A stretch of 64,000 nt of DNA. Source: Vermamoeba vermiformis. Taxonomy: Eukaryota; Tubulinea; Echinamoebida. Location: NCBI GenBank assembly GCA_045837725.1, contig JBEWZL010000008.1:62001-126000 (forward strand), in the 5' to 3' direction. Every line of letters begins with the position of its first letter. The stretch's first letter is position 1. The notes below the pieces were generated by a model that saw only the letters and a program-made list of their open reading frames with translations, was not told the DNA's origin and ran no database searches. Made by a program: the position numbers and the translations under genes. Below are positions 13,409-24,210 of this stretch, one piece after another.

Positions 13409-16257
13409 TTACATGCCGTTATTTACATCGTCTTCAGTTTGACACCTGTCATTCGCAGTGTCGAGCGCTGTCAACAACTGCTCTAACGCGTCACACTCGC
13501 GCTCACTCAGCTGCGCATTGACCGTGCTCAGCGCGTCACGTGTCAACTGCATGACAGGCACTGGCACTAACTGCAACAGATCACGTGACTGTACTTCGCA
13601 CTGAGCACGAACTGCGAGCACGTGATCGAGCAGTGGCTGCACGGTGTCAGGTGTCAGCAGGTAGTGCTCGCATAGCCACACGCACCTATTAATAGCGCAG
13701 TTGTTAGTTCAGTGAACTTGTGGTTCAGTGAATACGTACTCGCACGTGACTGGGGAGCTGCTGACAAGTTTAGTAATGTGCACGTGCCTGAACACGCGAC
13801 TCAACACGTGCAACAGTCCTGCTCCTGAAAATAGCGTCAATACGCGCAAATACATTGGTGCGGCAAATAAAATTAATTGCATTCAAAACGGGTAGTTGAC
13901 CCATATTTAGCGAAATTTCCTAACCTGGTCTGAGGAGCACGTCCCATCCTTGCAGTACGAGCGTGCCACCAACTGTCAAACATGTCAAAGCTACGCATAT
14001 CTCCGCACTAAGTGTTGACCACGTGATCTGCTCGAGTGCGTGGGTGTATTGTTCCGCTGACTCGTGTCGCGTGTGATACTCGATCACGTGACTCACGCCG
14101 TACCGCTCTTTGTGCCACTTGTTGCTGAGATTTCCAATGACAAGTTGACACTGCAATCCACTCACGCGCGAGATTGCGTGTTTGACACCTGTCACCGTGT
14201 CACTCCATGTACTGTTCACATCGAGATACACCACGTGACCGTCAACTTGTAGTGGCATGGTGTGCAGCGCGGTGACACGTGTCATTGCTGTGTGGGCGAG
14301 CAAGGCCTGAACAGCGCGGTTAACGGACTGCTCGTGCTGGCAATTGGACGTACCTGCACAGTGCCACCACGACCGCGTGATAGATCGAGCACGTGACCAG
14401 GATGAGTGGTCAGTGCGTAAAGCGGTCCTAATAATAGCTCCGCTAACTTCTCGCCATCCACGCTGAGATACGAGTGCTGGTACGGTGACTGGAGTGTTGC
14501 GAGCACTCGTTTGACACCTGTCATTCGCAGCGCTGAGCGCAGGGTCAGTTTCCTAATTCGGAGCGCGTCATCGATAAACTTGCTGTGATGCAGCTCAGCG
14601 ACACGTGATCCGAGCACTGGTGCCCCCCACGTGTCAATATCGCGTGACAGCACTCGACTGACAGCTAGTGGCACGTGACACTGGAGGGTGTGTTGCATGA
14701 GGGGCCAGTGCTGCTCTAACAGCGCGTGTACTGGCGAGTAGTAGTACTGCACGTGATTCAGCCAGACTCCTGTGTGACACGTGTCACTCTCCCGCTCAGA
14801 ATTATCGCCACGTGACCAATCTCCCGTGCAGCTCTCTTCTTCGCACCGTGCAGCCACGTGATCGACCAGTCGTTTGTCACGTGGCAAGGGACAGGGCGTG
14901 TAGCGTTGCAACCATTCTTGGGCAATCACGTGCCGATCGGTCAAGATCTGTCTATTTATGGCAGGTGTGCGGTGTCCGTACAGCGCGAGATTTCGTGTGA
15001 TCGTGCGCAGCTGCAGCTCCACGAAGAATTGCGAGCACGTGATCAGATCTTGTACGAAGGTGGCAGGTATGCGATCACGTGCCAGCATCGCGTGCGAGGT
15101 CAGTTGCGTGCACGTGACTTCAGACCAGCTTTCAGTGAATTGCACGAGGATGTCGAGCACGTGCTGATTCAATCCACGGAAATTCAATCCGACGAGGTAG
15201 ACCTGTCAACCCGTTATCCACTGCGCACTGTGGCACTGTGCCACTCGCTTACCTCGGAATTTCCCGCTTTGCTGGCACTAGGCTTGCAGATGATGAGCCG
15301 TTCAAAACTGACACGTGCCAGCAGCAGCGAATTCACTGTCACGTGCTCGAACAGCGTGAACAGCTTGAGGACCAGTGTGCCACCACGGTCCAGTACGCGC
15401 AGTGCCACCAATAATTCACTGAAATGCAACGGTGCAGTCACGTGCTCTTGTTGCTCTGCGCGATGTCAGTACGAGTTTCCAAATAAGGCAATGAACAACA
15501 TACCCGGCACCTCGCTGCAGTCAACGCTGCCATCAGCTGTCACACATGTCACTTTGCGTCCCTCGCGCATCACGTGCTCGACGATGGCATTCATCGTGGA
15601 GCTGCGCAGGAGATTGCCCGAGTCTTCAGGACCAAATATCCAGTGTCTAAATGTGGCAATCATCACGTGATCGTCGCTCAGCATTGTTCCGCACTTGTTC
15701 GACTCGTGCCACGGATTCAACGTGCTCGCCAGCCACGCGTGCTGCAGCTCGGGTCGGTGCGCGTGTACGAAGTGTCTGGTGCTGCTGATGAATGCACCTG
15801 GGGCCTCGCAGAGGTGCAGCGAGCGGAAGGGAGGCTGAGCGGTGTCTCGTGCATCGTGCGCGGGATCTGGAGGCAGAATCTGCTCGCGATAACGCTGCAG
15901 TATTTCGTACAATTTTGCCCACGCAATCGTACATATTTCTAAAATATTAGCATTTATTATTTCGCTGCAATTAAAATTACCTGGCTGGACTTGCTCGCGG
16001 ATCTTGTAAACAACATCGCGCGATCTGCTGGTGAAATCTGTATGTTTACTCCAATGCGTTATATTGACAAAATCTAACTCGCTCTTCATACAATTTAGCC
16101 TTTCTTTTAACGCTTGAAGCTCGGGAATGTGATAGATCTCGCTCGAAAAGTATTCTGCAGCATCGAGCGGTAAAACGAAGAGCGGATCCAACGATTTGAA
16201 CTCATAATACTTGTTAAATAGTTCTTCTACCGAATCAAATTCAAAATCGAGTTGCAT
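13409..16257 (-). CDS. CMTR2: Cap-specific mRNA 2'-O-methyltransferase 2 (FtsJ-like)
   Basis: Methylates the ribose of the second transcribed nucleotide of capped mRNA. The FtsJ-type domain is clear: SLHLCEAPGAFISS (SAM-binding), STLNPWHESN, the FGPEDSGNL stretch, and CVTADGSVDC with the catalytic Asp. The segment GGTLVLKLFTLFEH carries the catalytic Lys and is followed by KPSASKAGNSEV, closely matching human CMTR2. The C-terminal non-catalytic methyltransferase-like part is weaker but ends with LQLVPVPVMQLTRDAL, matching the family tail LQFVPMEVLLKGAL. Several short introns, one holding CCAAATAAGG (about 15,480). Start ATG at 16255-16257; stop at 13409-13411. Convergent with Eaf6, with 123 bases between them. 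Confidence 0.93.
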
Positions 16258-18994
16258 CGCACATTGTTGTGTTGCTGCGTTTCATGGCGCAGTGACATTT
16301 GAGTATTCTTGTTTCGAATCTTTAAGTTTTCATACGAATTGTATCACTTTTCTCGAGTCGTCCTGCACAATGTGAGCAAGGTGTCCGTCCATGGTCAGGG
16401 TGTCTGTCCACGGTCAGGGCGTCTGTCCACCGTGGATGGGGTGTCCACCGACCTTAGTAATTGCCAATTCAAATACACCTTGCTTCAGTGAGTAGAACAT
16501 GCATATAGTATATGTGGTTTTTGCTTTCTGGCTGCTGAGGAGTGCTGAACGGAAAGTATGAGGGGATGAAGTTGCCATACATTTTTGATTTCAGAAAATC
16601 ACATCTAAGTGGTGGCACTGAGCTTAACCACCCATACATCCGAATTCACTCTGAAGAAGCTCCAGCTCACAAAACTCAGGGAAAGTGGGCCTACTTCAAG
16701 AGCTCCCACCTACAGTTCTACGGAACAATTTTTTCTTTCTCCGCATTTTAAGCAGTGCCTGCCAAGTCCCTATCTATCTAATCAAATAATAAACTTATGC
16801 ACAGAATTTTATCTAATTTGGTCAACTACTAAAGAGTCGGCCATGCCTTCACGTGGCTCCACTTTTTGCTGGATGGGCGGCCAATCCAGGGTAGGTGACA
16901 TAGCTGCCAAGGTGAGATGTCCAGCCCGGCTAAGTTATCCAGCCCGGCGAAATCCAGCCCAGACAAGTTACTTGCAATGTCCTGAACAAGTAAAAGTATA
17001 TGGGGGTTTGCAAAGAACTTCTTCGCTTTGGGTGGCCATAAGGACAGAGTAACCTGTCCGCCGAAAATTGGACGTCTGCATGGACTGCACGTCCACTGAC
17101 CATACATTATATAGTACGAAGTTTTTAATAGGATTTCTATCGCCATGTATGTGGTTAAGCATATCCCCCCATATAAAAAGGTTTGCCACCATGCTGGACA
17201 AGTTACAACATAAAAAAGTATGGCGGACGTCCTGTCCGCCAAAAATTTTTCGTCCGTCCGTGGACATTGCGTCCGTCCGGGGTCACTGCGTCCGCTGATG
17301 TTAGTAATTGACCAACTTATACCAAACTCGGCCATTAGCATCAGTGGACCCAAGAAGCACTACTATTGGCATCAGGAGGCTTTGGGCTAAATGCCAGAGG
17401 CTGAAAATGGCAATGTTCTGCAAAGAACTTCAGTACTAGAACTTTGTTCTATTTGCTGCAATACCATTGAAACTTTGGAAACACCTAGATCTATCACTAT
17501 CTAAGAAGAAAATATAAGTAATCATCAATGATATTGTAGTGGCAGCAATTTGTAAATTTTCAGCATTAAGTATGAACCCACCCACCAGCACATGTTTGGT
17601 ACAACACAAATATACGTATTTTATGCAACCCTGAACTTTGGCTACAATGCATTGTCACCTAGCTATGAAAATTTTTTATAATCATCTATACTTTTTTATG
17701 TTGTAACGTCCAGTATGGTGGCAAACCTTGTTATAATGAAGGGATATGCTTAATCATATACATGGCATACAGAAATCTTGTTAAAATCTTCATACTATAT
17801 GATGTATGGTCGGTGGACGTGCGGTCCATGGTGGACGTCCAATTTTTGCCGGACAGGTGTCCGCCTATGGATAATGCAAAATTTTTTGGACAGTTAGGTG
17901 ACAATGAATTGTAGCAAGTTCAGTGGTGCAAAATACGTATAGTTGTGTTGTACACAGTATGTGCTGATGGATGGGTTCATACTTAATGCTGAAAATTTAC
18001 AAATGGCTGTCACTACAATATCTTTGACGATTACTCATATCTTCTTGTTATATAGTGATAGTTCTATGTATTTCCAAAGTTTAAATGGTTTTGCAGCATA
18101 TAGAACAAAGTTCTGGTACTTAAGTTCTTTGCAGAACAAAGACATTTTCAGCCTCCAGCGTCTAGCCCAAAGCCTCCTGATGCCTAATAGTCCTTCTTGG
18201 GCCCGCTGGTGCTAATGGACACAGCGACCCAGATGTCCAAGGATGGAAGAAAAACTTTTTGGCAGACGGGAAGTCGCCTATGGATAGCTGGCCAAGCCGG
18301 ACCAGCCACTTCCCACGTTTGCAGTTAGAGGCTGTATCCGGCCCCAGAATGAGGGATTAATCCATTCAACAGCAAGGAATTCCCGCAAAACTTTGTTTCT
18401 GGATAGAACAGAGAACCAGACTGACAACAAAGTCCACCAAAAACTTTTTTTCCATCCTTGAATGTTGGGGGTGCTGCATTGAGTTAGGAGAAAACACCAT
18501 ACACAATCTTAGGCTAAAAGTCAGTTCCTGTAGAACTATTGCTTTTCTGGAGAGATTTCCAAATTGCTTTCTTTGTTTATAGTTTTTCGTCCACCACGCT
18601 GCGCGTCTGCTGACCATACATCATATAGTATGAAGATTTTAATAAGATTTCTATATGCCAAGTATATGATTGAGCAATCCTTTCATATTTAACCGGTTTG
18701 CCACCAGCTGGACAAAGTTACAACATAAAAAATTGTGGATGATGCAAAAAATTTTGGATAGCTTGGTGACAATGCATTGTAGCCAAAGATCCATTCCACT
18801 GTGTAAGTAAGGGATGGTTGATCAGATTCCATTTTTATCATGCAGGGATGGCCTGTTGGTCAACCTCTGTTTATTGAAGGTTGGGTTCTGTCTCAGAGTA
18901 CCCTGTTGAAAAGTCTGCATATTTCAGGTTTCAAAAAGGATCTGTCAATCAAGACCAAGTGCTTGCAAATCCACAGCATAAGAAAGAACGAGAT
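16258..18994. repeat. Gene-free block of nested inverted repeats (probable non-autonomous elements)
   Basis: No credible gene in 2.7 kb; its short reading frames lack homology or splice context. A unit of about 170 bases ending near ACAACATAAAAAA occurs at about 17,040-17,220 (+), 17,690-17,870 (-) and 18,595-18,740 (+). A second unit of about 350 bases forms an imperfect inverted pair, about 17,330-17,690 and 17,880-18,230, centred near 17,790. The third short unit continues into the start of the long unit, so they are parts of one longer family. Flanks carry clusters of GTCCGTCC, GTCCAC and GGACGTCC motifs (16,380-16,460, 17,255-17,300). It is almost devoid of the palindromic words common elsewhere (one CACGTG, near 16,850). 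Best read as decayed foldback or MITE-like DNA; the family is unassigned. Confidence 0.7.
17330..18230. repeat. Large imperfect inverted repeat, arms about 350 bases
   Basis: Left arm about 17,330-17,690 and right arm about 17,880-18,230 read as reverse complements with scattered mismatches. Landmarks: AAGCCTCCTGATGCC on the right mirrors GGCATCAGGAGGCTT on the left; AATGCTGAAAATTTACAAAT mirrors ATTTGTAAATTTTCAGCATT; GGTGACAATG mirrors CATTGTCACC. The spacer of about 180 bases is an inverted copy of units at 17,040 and 18,595. Arm length was judged by eye. Confidence 0.75.
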
Positions 18995-20581
18995 TTATTT
19001 TGTAAACATTTGCACAATCTTCTCATAACACAAAAACATAATTGCTGCATTCGGTACCACCCTAAACCAACTCTCGTTAATAACGCATTCAACACTACGA
19101 GTAATAGCGTACCTCATGAGATGTGGCCCCATGCCACCATACAATCCTCGCACGCCCTCTTCCCGTGCAATCACTGCCATGCCACTGAACACGCCAGGAT
19201 ATTTGTTGCCGTAGCGCTGTTCTCGCAGTCGCGTGCGAATCACTTCGTGTGGATAGGTGGTGACTGACGCGATCAGTTTGGCCACACTCGCCACGGCCAA
19301 GCTGTGCACGGTGGAGAGCGGTGCATTGCGCGGTGTGTTGTGCACTTTGTGATTGTGTTCTGCCACGCGCACTGCAGCAAGGAGGTTAGTACTACACACG
19401 ACGCTACACACGAGTACTACAACGCACCTTTGAGTCGCTCGTACAGCACGAATTGAAAGACGCTCTCGCTGATGCCCAAGTACGAGGCCCCCATGCCCTT
19501 GTAGAAGGCTGCGACACCCTCCGTCTGTTTGATCTTGCGCACTGCGTCCCATATGCTGTTGTACATCTGTCACGCGATTGGTTAGTCAACATTGCCATAT
19601 TTGGGCATCGCGTACTGTTTCAGAGTGTTTTTTGGTCTGCAATTGCATGCGTGTTTTGATGAGCCAGATCGGCTGCGTGATGGTCACTACTGTCGCACCT
19701 GCAGCTATATTTAGACACGTGGTGCATGCCATGTGGTGCTATATTTGGACTCACCAGCCACAGACGAGGAGGTAAAGTGGACCCAAAAAGAATTCGGATC
19801 CATTCCGAACACCTCTTGGAGTGCTGTCTTCGTGTTGCCGTACGTGAAGAATTGAATGGCCCTGTGACACGTGTCAGTGAGGCCAAAAGTAGTGATTGCC
19901 TAATTAAGTAAAGTACCGTGAAGGAACTGCGCCGATAAGATGTGTGCCGAGTCCGCGATAAAGTCCTGCAAAGCTTTCTTCACGGAACAACGTCCTGTAG
20001 TGCCACTAGTCAGTCCACGTGTCTAAAAATAGTTGCAATGACTGACCTGAGCGCGTTAAATGTGCCGAGTCCGAAACGAAATTTCTGTTGCAACGAGTCT
20101 TTGTGATGTGCGGCCTGAGAATAGGGAGTCAATATATATGCAAGAGGGTGAATATAGTGAAGGATGAATATAGTGAAGGATGAGTATATAGTGTGCGTAG
20201 TCAGGCCTAGTGCACACGAGCACGATGATCATATATATAGTGTCGTCGTGTTTGAAGGATTAATCACTGCAACGAGCAGGATCTGCAACGCACCTGCAAG
20301 CGAGTTTTGACGACTTCTAGCGGCGCTGTGATGACTGCTCCTAACATGCCACCAGTACTATGATACGATCATTAGCTTATGACGATGAGTTCAATTGTGC
20401 ACCCAATCTGAGGATCCAGATCGCGGAGTTATTCAAGCACGAATGGTAACGCATTGCATTATAATTATTATCTATATTTACTATTAATCGGCACGTACCC
20501 TCCTGCGACTAAATGCACCCACGGAGGGCATCTGGGAGTTGAGCGCTTTTTGTTGATCTCAGTCTGATTTTTATCTGTCAT
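18995..20581 (-). CDS. Mitochondrial pyrimidine-nucleotide carrier (SLC25A33/36, yeast Rim2 type)
   Basis: Six-helix inner-membrane carrier of the SLC25 family, exchanging pyrimidine nucleotides. Three carrier signatures are visible in order: PLEVVKTRLQ (exon near 20,300), QPIWLIKTRMQLQ (near 19,660) and PHEVIRTRLRE (near 19,220). The Trp in the second and the RTRLRE in the third are typical of SLC25A33/36. The start exon encodes a Lys-rich leader and VHLVAGG, then a GTACGT donor; other landmarks are GLYRGLGTHLIGAVPSR and AFYKGMGASYLGISE. The final exon, after a short intron, gives RVVPNAAIMFLCYEKIVQMF, matching the family end RQIPNTAIVLSTYE. Start ATG at 20579-20581, stop at 18995-18997, next to the repeat block. 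Confidence 0.92.
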
Positions 20582-20925
20582 GTTGATTTCTAGTTATATA
20601 TAATAATATACAATGCGCAATATATTTGCAGAGCGATTTAATTTGTTCAGATCCGGAACTCTCTGCGTTGTTAAGCCTCTTTGTTGTCGCTCGAGCAAGT
20701 GACTTCAAGTATAAATATAGTCACTCGTTGTAGTGTAGAGCTACTGTTGGAACGAAGTGCACTGAGTTCAGATCGTGTTTTCGTGCGCAGTTAAGTCATG
20801 AAATTCGTTGCACAACAGCGTGACTTAACTGCGCACGAAAAAAGCGTGGGGAAAAACACCGGTACAATAACTGCTACACTTCACTCATTTACAACTAGGA
20901 AAGAATATGACCCAATAATAACGTT
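20582..20925. promoter_or_regulatory. Divergent spacer between nucleotide carrier and zinc-ribbon GTPase
   Basis: 344 bases between two opposed start codons. It carries the perfect 21-base inverted repeat listed separately and no CACGTG word that I can see. It presumably contains both promoters. Confidence 0.5.
20778..20841. repeat. Perfect 21-bp inverted repeat with 22-base loop
   Basis: Left arm 20778-20798 (TTTTCGTGCGCAGTTAAGTCA) is the exact reverse complement of right arm 20821-20841; the loop is 20799-20820. No mismatch in 21 pairs. Its position 85 bases before the GTPase start codon puts it in the promoter or 5' leader of that gene. Confidence 0.95.
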
Positions 20926-21746
20926 ATGCCGCACTGTATAAATCCAAATTGCAAGGCGAAATATAATCCGAAGAAAGGGACTAATTACTGCAAGAGATGT
21001 GGGACCAAACTCCCCGACGAAGGCGTTGTTTCATCAAAAACTATAGTTATATTGGGCTCTCGCGAAGTCGGCAAAACATCATTAATTTCGCGGTACAAAT
21101 CAGGCACATTTTCAGACAAGGTAAGGAAAATTTAACCATTGTAAATTACTAAAAAATAACGGACAATTCCAGTATGATCCAACAGTCAATGAAAAGATTA
21201 TGAAATTAATGGAGTTTGAAGATAAGGGCGTTATATTGGTACGTACATGCTTCAGAACGAGCACGTGACAAGAGTTCTCACCCTTCGCACTACAGAACAT
21301 TATGGACACGGGTCCTATTACAGGCAGTGCCCTCGACAACTACGTGAATGTGGGCGATGTAAGTGAGACTGAGAGCGGTCAATAATGCGGTGCTGATTGA
21401 TGTGCAGGGGTTCATTCTCGTGTACGATGTCACCAACTACGAGACATGGCGCTACGTGCAGAAGTTGGGACTGGATCTGTTGAGCAAAAAGATGACCTTT
21501 GCAGTACCGATTGTATTTGTAGGCACCAAGTGCGACCTGGCGAACAAGAAAGTCGATCTCGAAGAGGCGAAGATGATGACGGCCGTGTACAAGTACGCCG
21601 CGCTGATTGAAGCGAGTGCCAAGCAGAACGAGCACGTGACCAGTGTGTTCGAGACGGTGCTGGACAAGATGCTGCAGGTGGAGGAGATGCGCCCTGGTGC
21701 CAATGGAGCCGTGCCTGCCAAGAAGAAGGACTGCAAGGTCAGCTAG
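20926..21746 (+). CDS. Ras-like small GTPase with N-terminal zinc ribbon
   Basis: Exons 20926-21120, 21173-21238, 21296-21358 and 21408-21746 join in phase to 220 residues. Residues 4-25 form a zinc ribbon (C-x4-C then C-x2-C, ending RCGTKLP). A Ras-fold G domain follows: P-loop GSREVGKTS, switch I region YDPTVNEKI, G3 region DTGPITGS in place of DTAGQE, then GTKCDL and EASAKQNEH. The tail has a Lys run and ends CKVS, a plausible CaaX box. The degenerate G3, lacking the catalytic Gln, suggests altered or slow GTP hydrolysis. A zinc ribbon fused in front of a Ras-type domain is not a standard animal or fungal arrangement. The GTPase call is secure; partner and pathway unknown. Confidence 0.88.
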
Positions 21747-21856
21747 CACCGCGCTGCAGCTGCGTGTTGTAAATAGTGCTGATCAGCGCGGGGATTGGCG
21801 GTTGTAATCATAAATTGTGAATAGCGTTCATATGGACCTGACCACCACCACTAGTA

Positions 21857-23884
21857 CTAGACGTTGATTGCAGGGAAAAACATGATCTGCACCGCCAACA
21901 AGAGCGAGGCACAGGCAGTGACGATCGGTGTGATCATAAAGCCATATTTGGCAAATTTGAAGTAGGTCATGGGATAGCCCTTGTCGCTCAAAATAGAACT
22001 CCACATGATGCCGGCCAGTGCACCAATCAGCGTCAGATTGGCTCCAAGATTAGAGCCCAGTACGAGTGCCAGCATGGCTCCGAGCTGAGCACGTGACGAG
22101 ACTTGACCATAAAAGGCAGGATCGAGCAGAATTCTGGTGTAGAGAATGGTCATGGGCTGATTGTTGAGCACATTGCAGGCCAGGGTGCTGCTGAAGGACA
22201 CGAGCAGCACTGCGATCAGAATGCTCACTCTGAACACCACGCGATTAGTGTGGTTCATGAACGAGTAGTTCAGTGAACGAACTTACTTATCGTTGTCGTG
22301 CAGCACTGCGTGGCGCAGACCTGTGGCAATGAGATTGGTCCAGCCCGCATCGTACAGGCCCTGGTAGAGTGGTCAGGGGGCACGTGACGGCAGTGCATTC
22401 AGTGAACGGCCTTACCTCCACAATGATGAACACGCCAATCACGAACGGAACGATCTTCCAGGGCAGTCGCAGTGCCACCACGCGCGTGATGCTGTCGTGC
22501 ACCTGATTGGTGGCCAGTGCAAAGCTGCGGTCAGAGTCTGACTCAGACACGTGCTGGGCCTCGGTCACGTGATCTGATTCGCCAATGGTAGCTTCGAGGG
22601 GCACGTGACCGGTGGGTGGCGCAGTGCCAGCAGGGGTGAGCACGTGACCGACCAGCTCTGTTTGACTGCCTGCTGCACTGCTGGGGGGCGAGGGACTCTC
22701 CGCGTCATTGCCTAATTTGGTCAGTAGGAGTGTTCAACTCATCACGTGACTCGTACCAATCACCACAGTGAACCTGCGTTTGTCGCGATAGTGTTGATAA
22801 TCTCGCGCGAGATCTCGCACCAGAATCAGTCCCGCACTCGTGAGGGTGATTGCCCAAATAGGCAAGTGACTCCACGACGAGGTGGACAGCAGCACGAGAC
22901 AGGTACCGAGCACGATTGAATCGTATATCGCACCTAATTAGTCGATGAGTACGTTGTTTCACTGAACGGCATACTCGTTGTATTACCAAATTTGTCTTTG
23001 ATCACGCCCTCAGTGGACACCACTGGCACGCGGAATGTGATCGGAATTTCGTGACGAAACACGAGCATCAACAAGGCAAAGCAAATAATTCCTGCAAAGA
23101 TTCCCACCGAGGCCATCCACACTGAATAGCCTAAAAAGGAAAGTCCATACGCCTCCGCAACGATAATGTTGGTGGGATTGCCAATGAAGAGCTCCAAGCT
23201 GAGTATATTCGCGGCGAAGAACTGTCCAAATAAGGCAGGTGTGGGATCGATCTTGGCGTACGAGGCGAGTGCGGCGATGATGGGCGTGAGGGTCAAGATG
23301 ACAATGTCGTTCGAGGTCAGGATGGTCAGCGCGGCACTGAACAGGAAGAAGTAGCTGAACAGTCGCGTGCCTGTTGCAGTGGTCAGTGCTGTCACGTGTC
23401 ACATGTCACACATCACGTGACAGGTAGTGCCGTACCTGAGCCGCGCGTGGCCTGCACGGTGCGGAGAGCGAGGTAGTCGAAGAGGCCCGTGACATCGAGG
23501 GCTATGCACGTGTAGGCGAGTGAGAAGAACAGAATGATGATCGCGTAGGGCTGCAGCTTGTCGTCCCCTAGCACCACGAGTGGTGAGTGTCGTACTGGCA
23601 CGGTATATAGTGCACCTACCTAGCATGCCACGTGCCACTTGACTGGGTGTCATGGCGGTGCTGAGCAACAGAACGAGCACTGCCAGCACGGGGGTGAGTG
23701 CGTAGTCGAGCTGCGAGGGGTGAGTGATATATATGCATATATATACGACACTACTCACTGTGAAGGCAATGCGGCGTTGATGGAGCGTGAAGTGCACTTG
23801 GATGGGTCTGATGAGGGTGACTATCACGCATATTAGCACCAACATCGTGATGGTCATGGCGTAGGGATGATGTTCACTCTCCAT
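21857..23884 (-). CDS. ArsB/NhaD-family multi-pass permease
   Basis: Integral membrane transporter of the ArsB/NhaD (ion transporter) superfamily, about 560 residues over several exons. N-terminal helices (AMTITMLVLICVIVTLI), LILFFSLAYTCIALDVTGLF, and the hairpin motif SNDIVILTLTPI are typical, as is the second-half motif LGSNLGANLTLIGALAG. A cytosolic loop between the halves (about 22,480-22,700) is long, Ser/Asp-rich and full of CACGTG words. The substrate could be arsenite, an organic anion or Na+/H+; the sequence does not decide. Short introns with CCTAATTTGG and TTCAGTGAA words. Start ATG 23882-23884. Divergent from the lipoyltransferase gene. Confidence 0.82.
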
Positions 23885-24210
23885 ATTAGTATTCTAGCAG
23901 TAGAATTGTCGGTGATAGTTGTGTGATGTTCAAGTTGTCAATTTCTGCGCTTATTGCTCCCGATCCGCGTCAAAAATATTGCATACTACTACAATGGAGC
24001 GAATATGAACACTGCGAGATGTTGTCCTTCACTCTTGCGGATGTTGCAAATCAACTGACAAGGAAAATTAATATGTTTCACCCGGTTCATGAAACCTCCA
24101 GACACGTGCTGATCACGTGCTCGATTGCTCAGTACCGCCAACTAACGCGTCAAAAATACCTGCGTGCGTTAGTTACTAACACAGTCCAGTTCAGCACACG
24201 AGTGTCAGTC
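23885..24210. promoter_or_regulatory. Divergent spacer, permease / lipoyltransferase
   Basis: 326 bases between opposed start codons. A palindrome-like GGTTCATGAAACC (around 24,085) and two CACGTG words near 24,105-24,120 are present. A short reading frame here has no coding character. The promoter role is inferred from position. Confidence 0.45.

Noticed and set aside
16542-18617. Short reading frames in the repeat block
   Set aside because: No conserved motif, no shared frame between repeat copies; not evidence of a transposase.
21857-23884. Recent bacterial transfer of the ArsB-like permease
   Set aside because: The gene has several host-type introns and the same word content as neighbours, so any transfer is old; no direct support.
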